DNA of 64,000 nucleotides, from contig CAJNDS010002412.1 in assembly GCA_905221605.1 (NCBI GenBank), forward strand, positions 722,886 through 786,885. Direction: 5' to 3'. Positions 12,801-24,800 of the stretch are shown piece by piece. Position 1 is the first letter of the stretch. The number at the start of each line of letters is the position of its first letter. Both the position numbers and the translations under genes were made by a program. Origin of the DNA: Symbiodinium natans (lineage: Eukaryota > Sar > Dinophyceae > Suessiales > Symbiodiniaceae). The notes below the pieces were generated by a model. It was given only the letters and a program-made list of their open reading frames with translations. It searched no databases and was not told the origin of the DNA.

Positions 12801-15800
12801 TTGGAGGTTTTGGGCTAGGGTTGAGGGTGTATCGGGTTCAGAGGGACTATAGAGAAGAACTGCGGAGTCGTTACCGATACTTGTTACCGGTTTTATCCCT
12901 CCACAATCCTTACACATAGTTGCCGGTGTCATTCCTTTGTCATCCTTACATAGCATCCGATACTATTCCCTTGTAATCCTTATGGAACTGCCGGTTTTAC
13001 CGCTTCATAATCGTAATGTGATGACCGTCACTAATTACCGATCTCATGTCCTTACTCTGGACAAACTGTATGTTAAGTATGTACACACTACCCAATCTAC
13101 AGTGCAAACCCTCTATTGTACCCACTCTGATTAAGTAGGCCCCAGGGTGCTTGACCAGCAGATAATGTGGGTGTAGCGCTGAGGCTTCCCAGCTGCAACT
13201 TCAAAACCTTGAGGGACAGGGCGGGGATCAAAGTGTTCATTTTGTTGTCTGGCCCCCCCCCCCCCCCCCCCACCACGCCAGGTCATGTTGAATGCAGGCT
13301 ACGACACTGCGGCCGACGTCTGGTCACTGGCGTGCACCATCTACGAGCTGGCCACAGGTCGCAACTCGGCGTGTAGCGTGCTGGCGAGAAGCTCTGAACC
13401 CCCAAATCTCGATAGCCCTCCGTGTGCTAACAGCATATTTTCAATGTGTGTGTACGTATGTACAAAAGACATGTAGCAGAGGAGTCTTACTTGTGTATGA
13501 TCACAAGCCGAAGCCACACAACCCTAAGCTTAGCAATTCCTCGTCGGGAGTCGCTTCATCTGTCCTTGCTGCGGTGATTTTTGCCCCTCTGAAGACCCAG
13601 TGGGGCAGCCGGAGGGTCCTGAAAATGGGCTTTGCAGTGCGGGGAGGGCGTGCAGATAGAGGGCAGGCCTCTGAATCGATAGAGGGTAGGTCTCTGCATC
13701 GGAAAGTCTCACATCAACAGGGCGTGTATGACAAACCCTAAACCCTAAACCCTAAACCCTAAACCCTAAACCCTAAACCCTAAACCCTAAACCCTACACC
13801 CTAAACCCTAAACCCTAAACCCTAAACCCTAAACCCTAAACCCTAAACCCTAAACCCTAAACCCTAAACCCTAAACCCTAGACCCTAAACCCTAAACCCT
13901 AAATCCTAAACCACACTGTTGGTTTGTGTTTCCATTGTTTGATCCTCAGCCCCAAAGTCGACTCGAGCTCCAAGTCGTCCTAAGTACCGAAGCCTAAAGA
14001 AAACCCTAGCTCCCTAAACCCTAAACCCTCAACCCTCAACCCTAAACCCTAAACCCTGGACCCCAAAATCCAAGAAGCCCTTACTCCCCCAGCTCCCGAG
14101 GCTACTTGTTCGATCCACGGCGGGCCCTTGCGAGGCCCGCCGCGCTGGAGGCCGCCAGGGCCTTTGACCAAGCTGATTTCGGACCCTGAGCCCTAAAATC
14201 CGGTTTAGGGTTTAGGCTCCAAACTCTAAACCCTGAAACCTAAACCCTAGGCCCTGAGCCCTAAGCCCTAAACCCCAAACCCTAAACCCGAAGCCCTAAA
14301 CCCTAAACCCTTAAACCCAAACCCTACACATACATTGCTGGAGCCTTTTGCGCAAGGCCCGCCCTGCGCTGGCCCGTGAGCCGGAGCATATCGCCCAGAT
14401 CGTGGAGCTGTGACTTTGTCGAAGTGGGCAGTTTCGCACACAGAGTAGGTCGCCTTTAACCTTTGTAGGGGAATTATGATCCCTATATAATCCCGAAGGT
14501 TAGTACTATGCTCCCTGTAGAATCCCAAAGGTGAACCTTTAATACTTCCTAAGATACTGGACCACATAAGGGGATTCGGAGTTTGGTGTCTTCAATCTCC
14601 AGCTCCAGGGATGCTCCGGTCGCTTTTTGAGGGGAACAGGTATCCGAGTCCTTCCGAGTCCTTAATGGGGACTATTGTGTACTATAATCCCGATTAAGAA
14701 CACGTTCAATCTAGTGCTTCTACTCCTACTTTTCGCTTGCAACTTCCTTGACGAGGATGACTACCGTTTTTCTAATTTCTCCGGGTCCTGCCTCGTGCGA
14801 TGTATGGGAAATTGAAGGCCACCGCCGGCACCGTGCTACCCTGACCCCAAACCCCAGATCCCTACCCCGCTAAAACCCTACACCCCAAGTCCCCGACACC
14901 CTGAACCCCTAAACCCTTTCGAAGACGATGCGACCCTAAACCCTAAACCCTAAACCCTAAACCCTAAACCCTAAACCCTAAACCCTAAACCCTAAACCCC
15001 AAACCCTAAACCCTAAACCCTAAACCCTAAACCCTAAACCCTAAACCCTAAACCCTAGGCTGGGGCCCCTGCCCCCCTCGCTGCTGGCCCGCAGCCGGCG
15101 GCTCGGCGTCTTCTTCCAGAGCTCGGGAGGCCAGCGTGGGAGGCTGTGGGGAGGTCTCCCTGTTGGGCAGTGTTTAGGGTTTAGGGCTTAGGGCTTAGGG
15201 CTTAGGGCTTAGGGTTGAGGGTTGAGGGTTTAGGGTTGTTCAGGGTTTAGGGTTGTTTAGGGTTTAGGGTTTGGGGTTTAGAGGGTTGAAGGTTTAGGGT
15301 TGAGGAGTTTTGAGGTTCTGGAGTCCTGCATGGTATGTGCACACCAGCACTCAAAGCTCTGAAGCCTGGAACCTCAAATAAACAGCCCTAAACTTCCTAA
15401 CTCTTAACCCTAAACCCTAAACCCTAAAGCCTAAACCCAAAACCCTAAACCCAAAACCCAAAACCCCTAAACCCTAAACCCTAAACCCAAAACCCCAAAC
15501 CCCAAACCCTAAACCCTAAACCCTATACCCTAAACCCTAACCCTGGGGGAGAGGCTTGGAGCAATCTGGGAGTTGGCCTCTTCGCTCCGCGGAGAGTTCG
15601 CAGGCCAACTGCTGGTTGCAGACCTTTAGGGGAGTCGTGGGGTCTAGGGTTTAGGGTTTAAGGGTTTAGGGTTTAGGGTTTAAGGGTTTAAGGGTTTAAG
15701 GGTTTAAGGGTTTAAGGGTTTAAGGCTTTACAAGGGTTTAGGACTTAGGGTTTAGGGTTTAAGGGTATTCATCACAAGAAGAGCATCCTTCCGATAGCAA

Positions 15801-18800
15801 ATTGAGCATCAGCAATCCTATGATAAGGCAACCATTGTAACTGAAGACAGCCGCAAGAAGTCCACTGTGTACCAATCTAAGTACATGCCGATCTCATGTG
15901 GCGTGAGAGCCGTGTCAGGCGGATGCGAGACTCCTTCACTCATCCGAACATCAGTTCCAAGATGTTTGCTTTGTTTGTGGCAAGCAGCCATGAGGAAGGA
16001 TAGATGCCGTGACCTGCAAGAGACATGAAGACGCTGCAAGCCGCCCATGTCGATCCGACGCGATGTCGAAGGATGCTTCGACGGATGTGAGGCCCGGGAC
16101 CCGGGGCTTGCAGTTTCAGCTTTTGGGGAATTTTCACGCCTACTGAGACCGCCCCAACCCGCACTGCCAAATATTCTCGCGGACCTGCAATCTTGGCTCA
16201 AAAGACGGATGGCAAGGTTTCCAAAGAGGCGGACCTGCAATCCATTTGATTATCAGAAAGCGCGCCGTTCCGGGCACGCCTTTTCGGAGGGGAGGGAGCG
16301 CCATGTTCGGCAATGTGTGGTCTTCCGGAGCCACGCGGCGCACCGTCGCACACGTGGGCTTGGAAGATGGTGCGCAGCTGCTGGACAAGATGAGGCCAGC
16401 CATCCCACTCTCCACGGAGTCTGCCGCCGCCTGGGGCCTAAGTCCTTTTGAAATGTCAGGTCAACGTGGCAGACAGTTGCCCTGTGGAACACAGAAACCT
16501 GAAAAAAAGTATTATTCTTATTCTTCTTCTTATTATTGTTGTGATTATTATTATGCCCCCATAGCCCTTTTAGCATATCATTCCAATATTCAATATGCAC
16601 CATTCTAACCAAATCGGCCCGGCCCCTACATTACGCAAATTAGGTCCGGCCACGCCTTGCCGGGCTGCTAAGCGGTGCGGCAGTCGTCTTGGGAAGCAGA
16701 CTGCTCCGGGCGAAGGCCTCTCAGCCTGCAGAATCGTAGGGCGTCGTAGGGTTTGGGATCTCAGGTTTGGGGTTAAGGGTTTAGGGTTTAGGGATATAGG
16801 ATTTAGGGTTGAGGTTAACTATCTGTGCTGTCAGCTGATGCGGGCAGACGGAACAGAAAGAATGCCCAGCGGGCGCACACAACAAAGTCAAACCGCAAGC
16901 AGCACCCTGCGCGCCCAGCCAAAAGCGGGCGCCGCACAGACAGCAACGCAAGTCGCAGACACAGCAGACTGCAGCACACATGCTTCCGGCATCTTCCCGC
17001 GCAGCAAGCCAAAAAGGACGCCGTGCTCAGGCAACACATACGACGCTCCCCACGCAAGCAAAAACAAGCACCGCCAACACTCTTTCCTTAGTAGACTCTT
17101 ATCCAGGGTCATTGTCATTGGCGCACTCTCAGACATGATCCTGTACTTTTGAAAATATCCTTGTCAAGGTTGGGCGCCGGCATAGACGAGGACAGCAGGT
17201 TGTGCTGTGGCAGGAGGAAGACCTTGAGAAAGAAGGCTGGAGACCACTGGGCACGTACCGCGACGCGTCTGATCCAGAGCATGGCGAGGCGCGGTCTGTA
17301 GTAGAGTTTCATATGAGAAATGAGAATCATTTTTTAACGCAGTGTAGTATATTCGTACAAGAATATAACGATAGAATAGTATACGTTTATAAAAAAACGA
17401 TAGAATGGTATGCGGTTATAAACAATCAATGATAGATAGCAGGCAGGAGCCCTAGTTTTTTGTGTCGTGGCCCCTGCCAGGCAACAATTTATCGTCAGGG
17501 TGATGCCATTCGAATTTGCCACAGCATCTATGGGCCAGTTCCCTGCAATGATGGCGAGATTGTGGAGTGCAAGGGGGATGCCTACGAAGTGAAGATAGAT
17601 GGAATGTCGGGGCGGATCGATGCTCGTGCATTCTACTGTGGAGGCTACGTAAACCCGTGTATTGACAGAGATCCAGGCCTTCTTGATACATCTGTCCCCG
17701 AGTCAGTGGTTGCCACGCGCCAGTCGAATCCACGGGTGAGTGATGCTGACATCTGTGCATGCTACAATCTAGCCGCCATTCTGGGCCCGAATGCATTTTC
17801 ATCATTTTCCGAAGCTGAGTATGAGGCCTTGGAAGACGAGAATCCGTCAGACATGCTTGTCTCTGAGATCAAGGCCTCTGTCGGGGACGACTATGGAGGC
17901 TGGGCTTTTGAAACATCAACGCCCGAAGCACAGAAACCAGAGACAGAAAAGCAAAAACGTCGCCGCCAGCGCCGAGAAGTTCGCCGGCAGTTCTTCCTGC
18001 CCGGTGCCGGCCAATTCGACCGCGAAGAAGCATACACAGCCTGGTGCAAGAGACGGGACCGCGCAGGGCGCCCATTTCCCACAGTTGCTGAGCTCCGTGT
18101 GGAAGGCTATATGTTAAAGCATTTCGGGAAACTTCAGGAAGAGGTCAGCGACGCCGCAGATTGTGTGCGGCAAGTGCTTTGCGAAGGCCCCCTGCCCCTC
18201 GGCAGCGAGTCCTTAGGAGAGCCGTGGGGATCAGTGACTTGTTCGTTTGGGCGACAGCGCTCCTCTAGAGTTCGGCGCAGTTAGTGGATTGCTGTGACTT
18301 CCGCTGCTTCAAAAACCCTTAGGGTTTAGGGTCAAGTCCAGAAAGTGAAGTGCTACTGAGGCAGCTCGTGCGCTATGTGCTTCAATTTCATGCGTTCTGG
18401 GCGGTGCCCAGCCATGCCAGACGCCTCGATGAGGTCACTAGATACCTTCAGGCAGGGCGTCTCCCGATTGAGCAGGTCTTGTTGACACTACACACCCTAT
18501 AAGATAACCGAGCTGCCAAATTTGAGGACCCTTTGCTGTAGAAGGAACTGCTTTGTGTCAGCGGCCGTGTTGAATTGTGTTCAAGCATGTCTAGGTTTTT
18601 TGCGACTAAAAAAGAGTAGGGTTGTTGACAAGACAGGACACAAGAAAGGAGGGAGGGAGGGAGGGAGGGAGGGAGGGAGGGCGGGAGGGAAGGAAGGAAG
18701 GAAGGAAGGAAGGAAGGAAGGAAGGAAGGAAGGAAGGAAGGAAGGAACGAAGGGCCCATGGTTCCAGCCTTGGATCAGTAAAACGGACCTCTGTCAAGGC

Positions 18801-21800
18801 CAATGCGGATGCAAAGTGGGAGAAGCCCAAGCTCTTGATGCGAAAGATCGAGCAGGAGAGAGCACGGAGGCCTGAAGCAGTGGAGGGTTTAGGGTTTAGG
18901 GTTTAGGTTTAGGGTTACCCCAACTGCTTTATCCATAAACCCTACTCACTCCTGGCCTACATCTTGGACCTTCAAAAGCGCCGAAAAGAGAGGCACCCGT
19001 ATCAATCTCTTGCACCGCATTGATGAGTTAGGCTAGTTTGCAGCAGCTGTTCTTTGATTGGTGAGGTTGTCAGAAGAGCAAAGAGCGTGTGACCTTAAGT
19101 GCCGAGAAAGAACTTCCCGGCCCTCATGTGGCTTTCGCTTTCGGGGTCGATGGGTAATTTCTGCGACCCGTCACGCGCCCCATCTAATTTAACTGAGCGA
19201 TTTTGATCGTCTATGAGCCTTTCATAAAGCAGGGCGAGTGCCTCTTCAGATAGCATCGGCGTATTGTCGGGCTAGATTCCTACAGGGGCAGTTCTTCCCT
19301 GCCAGGCTCAAGGAGGAGCTGGCACGTCGGGACAAGCCCTTCCATCACCTGCAGAGGATAAAGCCTTGGAGGGTCCCTGGTGAGACCTTGGAGTTCCGCA
19401 TGCTTGCCAGCCAGGAGGCGGTTCGACAGGCTGCCAAGACGCTTAAGAACTGCGCGGCGGACTACATTCCGAACGTGGTGGCTCAGAGATGTGCTCTGGT
19501 AGGCTTGTTCGACACGGGTGTTAGCAAGAACAAAATCATTGCGATGGGAGAATTGACGCCCACTATCTCAGATCAAGGTGACATAGTCGCAACATTCAAG
19601 CAGCGGGCCCGGGAATGCAATAGGTCTCTGACAAAGAAGCAGAACAAGCTGTTCAGAAAAGCAGCTGTTCGCCTGTCTGCCTCGTGGACGGAGGTCGCCA
19701 GCAGCGACATGCAAAACGTGCTGCCACCAAGCAAAAGCAGCCTCGAAGCCATGAAAGACTTGAGTTGTCTGGCAAAGGTTTTGTTACTCAGGAAGCTAGC
19801 AAGGACAACGACTGTGGAGGGATACGGTGCTCTACAAACTGTCATGCGGGACTTTCTCAGGTCTGCGCTGAAGGGTCCCGTGCCGGATGCCTTGGCGCTC
19901 CATTGTGTGGCTTTCGCAGCATGGGTGCAAGATCCCGCCTTGGTGGAGCCTATCTTGGATGCAAAAATCTCAAACAATATCAAGACAAAGCTCTTGGAAC
20001 TGCCTATGCCTTTCGTCGCAACAGCTTTACATGACGCGATGGTGTCAGCCGGGCAGGCGGGCAATCAGGAGCAATTGACCAGGATCGTTTCCAGCCTGGA
20101 GCAAGCGCGTGTCAGTACTGCTGATCTCAAGACCATTTTGGAGGCGGCGCGCCATTTCGACATGGAAGCAAAACTGACAGTTCTGCTGTCTAGCTTGCCT
20201 TTCAAGCCGTCAGACTTGGTTGGTGCGGTGACCCCGTCGTTGGTGTCAGCCGCGCAGGCGGGCAATCAGGAGCACTTGACCAGGATCGTTGTAAGACTGG
20301 AGAAAGCAAGCGTCAGTACTGCTGAGGATCTCAAGAGCATTTTGGAGGCAGCGTGCCATTTCGACACGCAGGCAAAACTGAGAGTTCTGCTCTCCAAGCT
20401 TCCTTTCGAAGCCGATGGTCTGCTTGGTGCGTTGACGGAGCCGCTACTCCGGTTTTCAAGACAGCAAGGTGAAGCGGCGTCAAGGATTGTGAAAACTATC
20501 GGGGTGAAGCTTTCGGCCAGTGGGGTCAGGCCAGCTGACGTTCATGCCATCATCCAAGACGGGAACCTTCAAAGAACCGCTGCGCAGCTTCGAGTGTTAA
20601 CCTGCGGCCTCTCGTTTCGTTCGTCCACTGTCAAGGCGTTGGTTCCAGCCATATCCTATGCTCTGATTTCATGCTGGATCACAACGGATAGGGACTTGGT
20701 GCGACAGATTGAGGACATGAATGTTGAAGCTGGTGTGTATGCGCGGCTCGAAGTTGTTTTGGATGTGTTCCGTCTGGCAATAAAGAGTCCGCTGCCGGAC
20801 CAGTCCCTTATCAAAGGCTTGGTGAACCGTCTCAGCCCCATGCACTTCACCGAGCAAGAGGCGTACGATCTCCTCCAGGATTGCAGTCCCTACGTGAGGG
20901 AAACAGTTGCCTGGCAACCCATGCCGTTCTCGCGGTTCAACTTGGGCCAGCTCACCGTGATCAACCGCTCTAGAGGGGCAACGCTCAAAGATATGCTTCG
21001 CAGCCATGTCCGAGATGGACGTGAAGCAGATCGACCCGCATGATGCTTCAGGGGCACTGATCGTTCGCCGCAGCACACATGTCAAAACATGGGAGGGTCG
21101 CAACTCACCATAAATGAGCCTATTGACTCCTGACACAATCTCGGTCCAGTATATGTTGCAACATCCGCTCAGCGAGCATCCTGCGGAAAGAGCTGTGTGG
21201 GCATGATGGCCTCGCGAAGGTACCAGAGATTTTATACGCTATGCAGGCATGAGTCACCTTCAGCCCTAAACCCTAAACCCGAAAGCCTAAACCTTCGACC
21301 CTAAACCCTAAACCCTGTTGCTTGAAAGCTGTGTTTCCTCCGCGTAACAAAGGTGAACCGAACTCAAACATGGGGGTTTCCGAAATTAGGGTGTAGGGTT
21401 CGGCGTTTAGGGTTTAGGGTTTAGGGTTTAGGGGTACGTTGTTGGGGTCCTTATGATAAAGGAATCCTACTTTATGGGGTCTATACCACGGGTCCCCTAT
21501 TTTCGTAAAACCCCGAGTCGTGGTTCGGGTTGAGTTCGGATTCGCGTTTACGGCGTAGGGCCTTTGTGTATGAGGAGATTGATAAAGAGCAAGGTGATCA
21601 TCATGTCGCAAGTGGCCCAACTCTAAACCCTAAACCCTGACCCCTAAAACACTAAACCCTAAACCCTTGGGGGTTTGGGGGTTGCAGACCTGAATCTTGG
21701 CATTTTCCCTGTAAGGACCGCCGTCTTGATGCTGAGCATACCGTTGTGAGTTAGGAGGAGCAGCATCATTCTGAGGGTTTAGGGTTTAGGGTTTAGGGTT

Positions 21801-24800
21801 TGACAGTTGCTACCTACAAGCTATCGAACAACGACTCGACGCCACGCACAGCCTTGAATTACGAACGACCCTCGACCGAACGCAAAGTCCAAACCCTTTC
21901 CCCTCAACCCTAAACCCCCAACCCCTAAACCCTAAACCCTAAACCCTAAACCCTAAACCCTAAACCCTAAACCCTAAACCCTAACCCTAAGCCCTAAGCC
22001 CTAAGCCCTAAGCCCTAAACCCTAAACCCTAAGCCCTAAGCCCTAGCCCTAAGCCCTAAGCCCTAAACCCTAACCCTAAACCCCTAACCCTAACCCTAAA
22101 CCCTAAACCCTAAACCCTAAACCCTAAACCCTAAACCCTAAAACCCTAAACCCTAAACCCTAAACCCTAAACCCTAAACCCTAAACCCCAAACCCTAAAA
22201 CCCCCTAAACCCAAAACAAAAACCCAGAATCCAGCTCTGCTTGAGATTGGATTCCTGACCCAGAAGACCTTGGACGTGAGCCTGTGATGGTCCCAGGAGC
22301 CCCACTGCTGTGAATAGCAATGCAAGGGTTTGGGGTTTAGGGTTTAGGGTTTAGGGTTTGGGGTTTGGGTTTGGGGTTTCGGGTTTAGGGTTTAGAGAAG
22401 TGGCAATAGAAGTGAAATGGGCAATGAGAAAAAACTCGTCATTGGCTCTGTACAGTAAGAGTTCCAGCGACAATCGCTGCAGTAGTGATAGTCACAAACT
22501 GGGCTTGGGGTTTAGGCATTTTTGTGATAATTTTTCATTTTTTTAATTTTTCGATTTTAGGGTCTAGGGTGTAGGTCTTAAGGGGGTTTGGATTCTTAAA
22601 GTTCTTAGTGGTTGTTGTATTCTAATTTCCTGTCTCAGTCACTCTTGCAGAAATGACAGTGCGTGGGATATGTTACATTTTCCTTGGTTGGGGTTTGGCG
22701 TATCATGTGTAAGAATACTATTGAGAGGGAAAACCTAGTGCAAGGCCATTCGCTTATTTACAGTTAAGTCAAGGGATGCAACAGGGACTTGAACTCTGGA
22801 GTTGTTCTGTCATGGCTACCTTGCCCAGCTAGGTTCCCAGCCTTCGATTCCGTTTGGTTTGGGCTGCTGGCTCGTTTCTTTCACCTTTGCCCCCCCTAGG
22901 AGCCAGGCGAAAGACGTTGACTCAGTTGGGCTTCCGACCATGTGAACACTGTTTGGATCTGGCGGTGTCGGCTTTCTCCAGTTTGATCACGGCCGTATGG
23001 CGTGGATCTCTGCTACTGTAGTTTTTGCTATCGATTGTGTGGTGCAATGCCATATTGGCTGCCCATGCCTGTGGTTTGCGGTGTGCGAGCCCAGTGTATG
23101 AGGTTCAGGGTCTGGGGTTTAGGCTTTGGGGAGCAAGCATGATGTTGGGATACGCAGGCCCTTGGCATGTCGGATGACTACATCCCCGCACGTTCTCGCT
23201 CGGCGGCATCCCGTCAGTGTTGCTAGATGGACCGTTCTCTACATCAGGGGTCCTTCTTTGGGTCCCTCATATGGGGAGTTTACGAAGTAAGGGGAACCCT
23301 AGGATTCCCTTATATAATAAGGCCCCAAGAGGTACCTAACCCTAAACCCTAACCCTAAACCCTAAACCCTAACCCTAAACCCTAAACCCTACCTAAAACC
23401 TAACCCTAAACCTAAACCCTAAACCCTAAACCTAAACCCTAAACCCTAAACCAAAACCCTAAACCCTAAACCCTAAACCCTAACCCTAAAACCCTAAACC
23501 TAAACCCTAAACCTAAACCCTAAACCCTAAACCCTAAACCTAAACCCTAAACCCTAAACCCTAAACCCTAAACCCTAAACCCTAAACCCTAAACCCTAAA
23601 CCCTAAACCCTAAACCCTAAAACCTAAACCCTAAACCCTAAACCTAAACCCTAAACCCTAAACCCTAAACCCTACACCCTAAACCCTAAAACGCCCTAAA
23701 CCCTAAACCCTAAACCCTAACCCTAAACCGTAAACCCCTAATCTCTAAACCCTAAACCCTAAAACCTAGATCCTAAATCCTAAACCCTAAACCCTACACC
23801 CCCATATGGAGGATCCCGACAGTGGGCACGAACGTAGAGAGCTGCCCAGATGGCTTCGGGGCTGGGTAGTTTAACCTTCAACCTTTTTGGTTACATAAAT
23901 GTAAATAAAATATATATATATATATATATGTATACGATCCTTTTACAATAAAAGTTAAACTTTAACCTTTTTGGTTATATAATATATACATATAGCGTAT
24001 TACACAAAGAATAACCTTGTTGGGCTAGCTATTCAGCCAAGATGGAGCTCAGAAGTAGGTGCTGTTCCTGGCGCCCGATGGCAGCGGAAAGATGCCAAAG
24101 CAGGGATGACAAAGTCGCTGCGCACTGTGCTTTTGGCAGCCGTGAAGTAGGGTTTAGGGTTTACGGTTTAGGGTTTAGGTTTAAGGTTTAAGGTTTAGGG
24201 TTTAGGGTTTAGGGTTTCGTCGGCTGGCCCCGTTTTGACTGCTCCGACAATCTCTCGGAGAAAGAGCGCGCAGAGGCCCCATGGAAAGCACGATCGGCGA
24301 CGACGGCTTGTTGCATCCCGTCCAACAAACACGAGCAACAGCAACGACCATAATGCAAGAAGGGTCGCCCTCCGACTTTCGTCCTTGTGATGTAGGTCAG
24401 ATACACAACGACTCCCCCATACCTGCCATCAGACCATCGTAATAATGAGATCTACTACTTGGTACTTGTACGACTACCAGGACTACTTCTGCTCGCACTG
24501 GAACTACTAGTACAAGTACTACCTACTCTTACTACTACAGAAGATCCCAGTGACTCCACGAACATCAGCTCGAGGAGTTCCAGTCGGCCCTAGACGCTCC
24601 AAGTTGAAAACCAGCTCGTTGCCATGGGCACTGCGGCAAGCATCGTAAGTGCACCGATTCGTGGAGCTTCCACAGCAGAGGTGCGAAACATATTCGCTGC
24701 ACTGCCTGAAGATGATCGCAAGAAGTTGGCGTCCGCGATGACAGCTGTTGCGGCAAAAAGCCGCAAGCCTCGGTATGGTGGCTCGCATCTCATTCACTGG

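Larger units (their letters stand above)
21050..24180. other. Repeat-rich intergenic region
   Basis: CCCTAAA blocks at 21900-22215 and 23335-23800, TTTAGGG blocks at 21400-21435, 21775-21810 and 22325-22395. A TA microsatellite lies at 23910-23932. Unique DNA at 22500-23330 shows no gene. A degraded family-4 element may lie at 23260-23335. Confidence 0.6.

Noticed and set aside
13292-13741. 149-codon + frame overlapping the ELATG exon
   Set aside because: Different frame from the kinase; runs across the donor and into CCCTAAA repeats; no motif.
14603-14640. Possible kinase exon LQGCSGRFLRGTG
   Set aside because: The exons at 14357-14409 and 15059 join directly with exact phase and GT-AG ends to give the family sequence VELLGPLPP, leaving no room for it.
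16190-16203. TTGGCTCAA similar to the 3' part of the dinoflagellate spliced leader
   Set aside because: Only nine matching bases; such a match is expected by chance about once in a window of this size. No further spliced-leader sequence precedes it.
18448-18906. Glu/Gly/Arg- and Pro/Ser-rich ORFs
   Set aside because: Created by the GGGA/GGAA polypurine tract.
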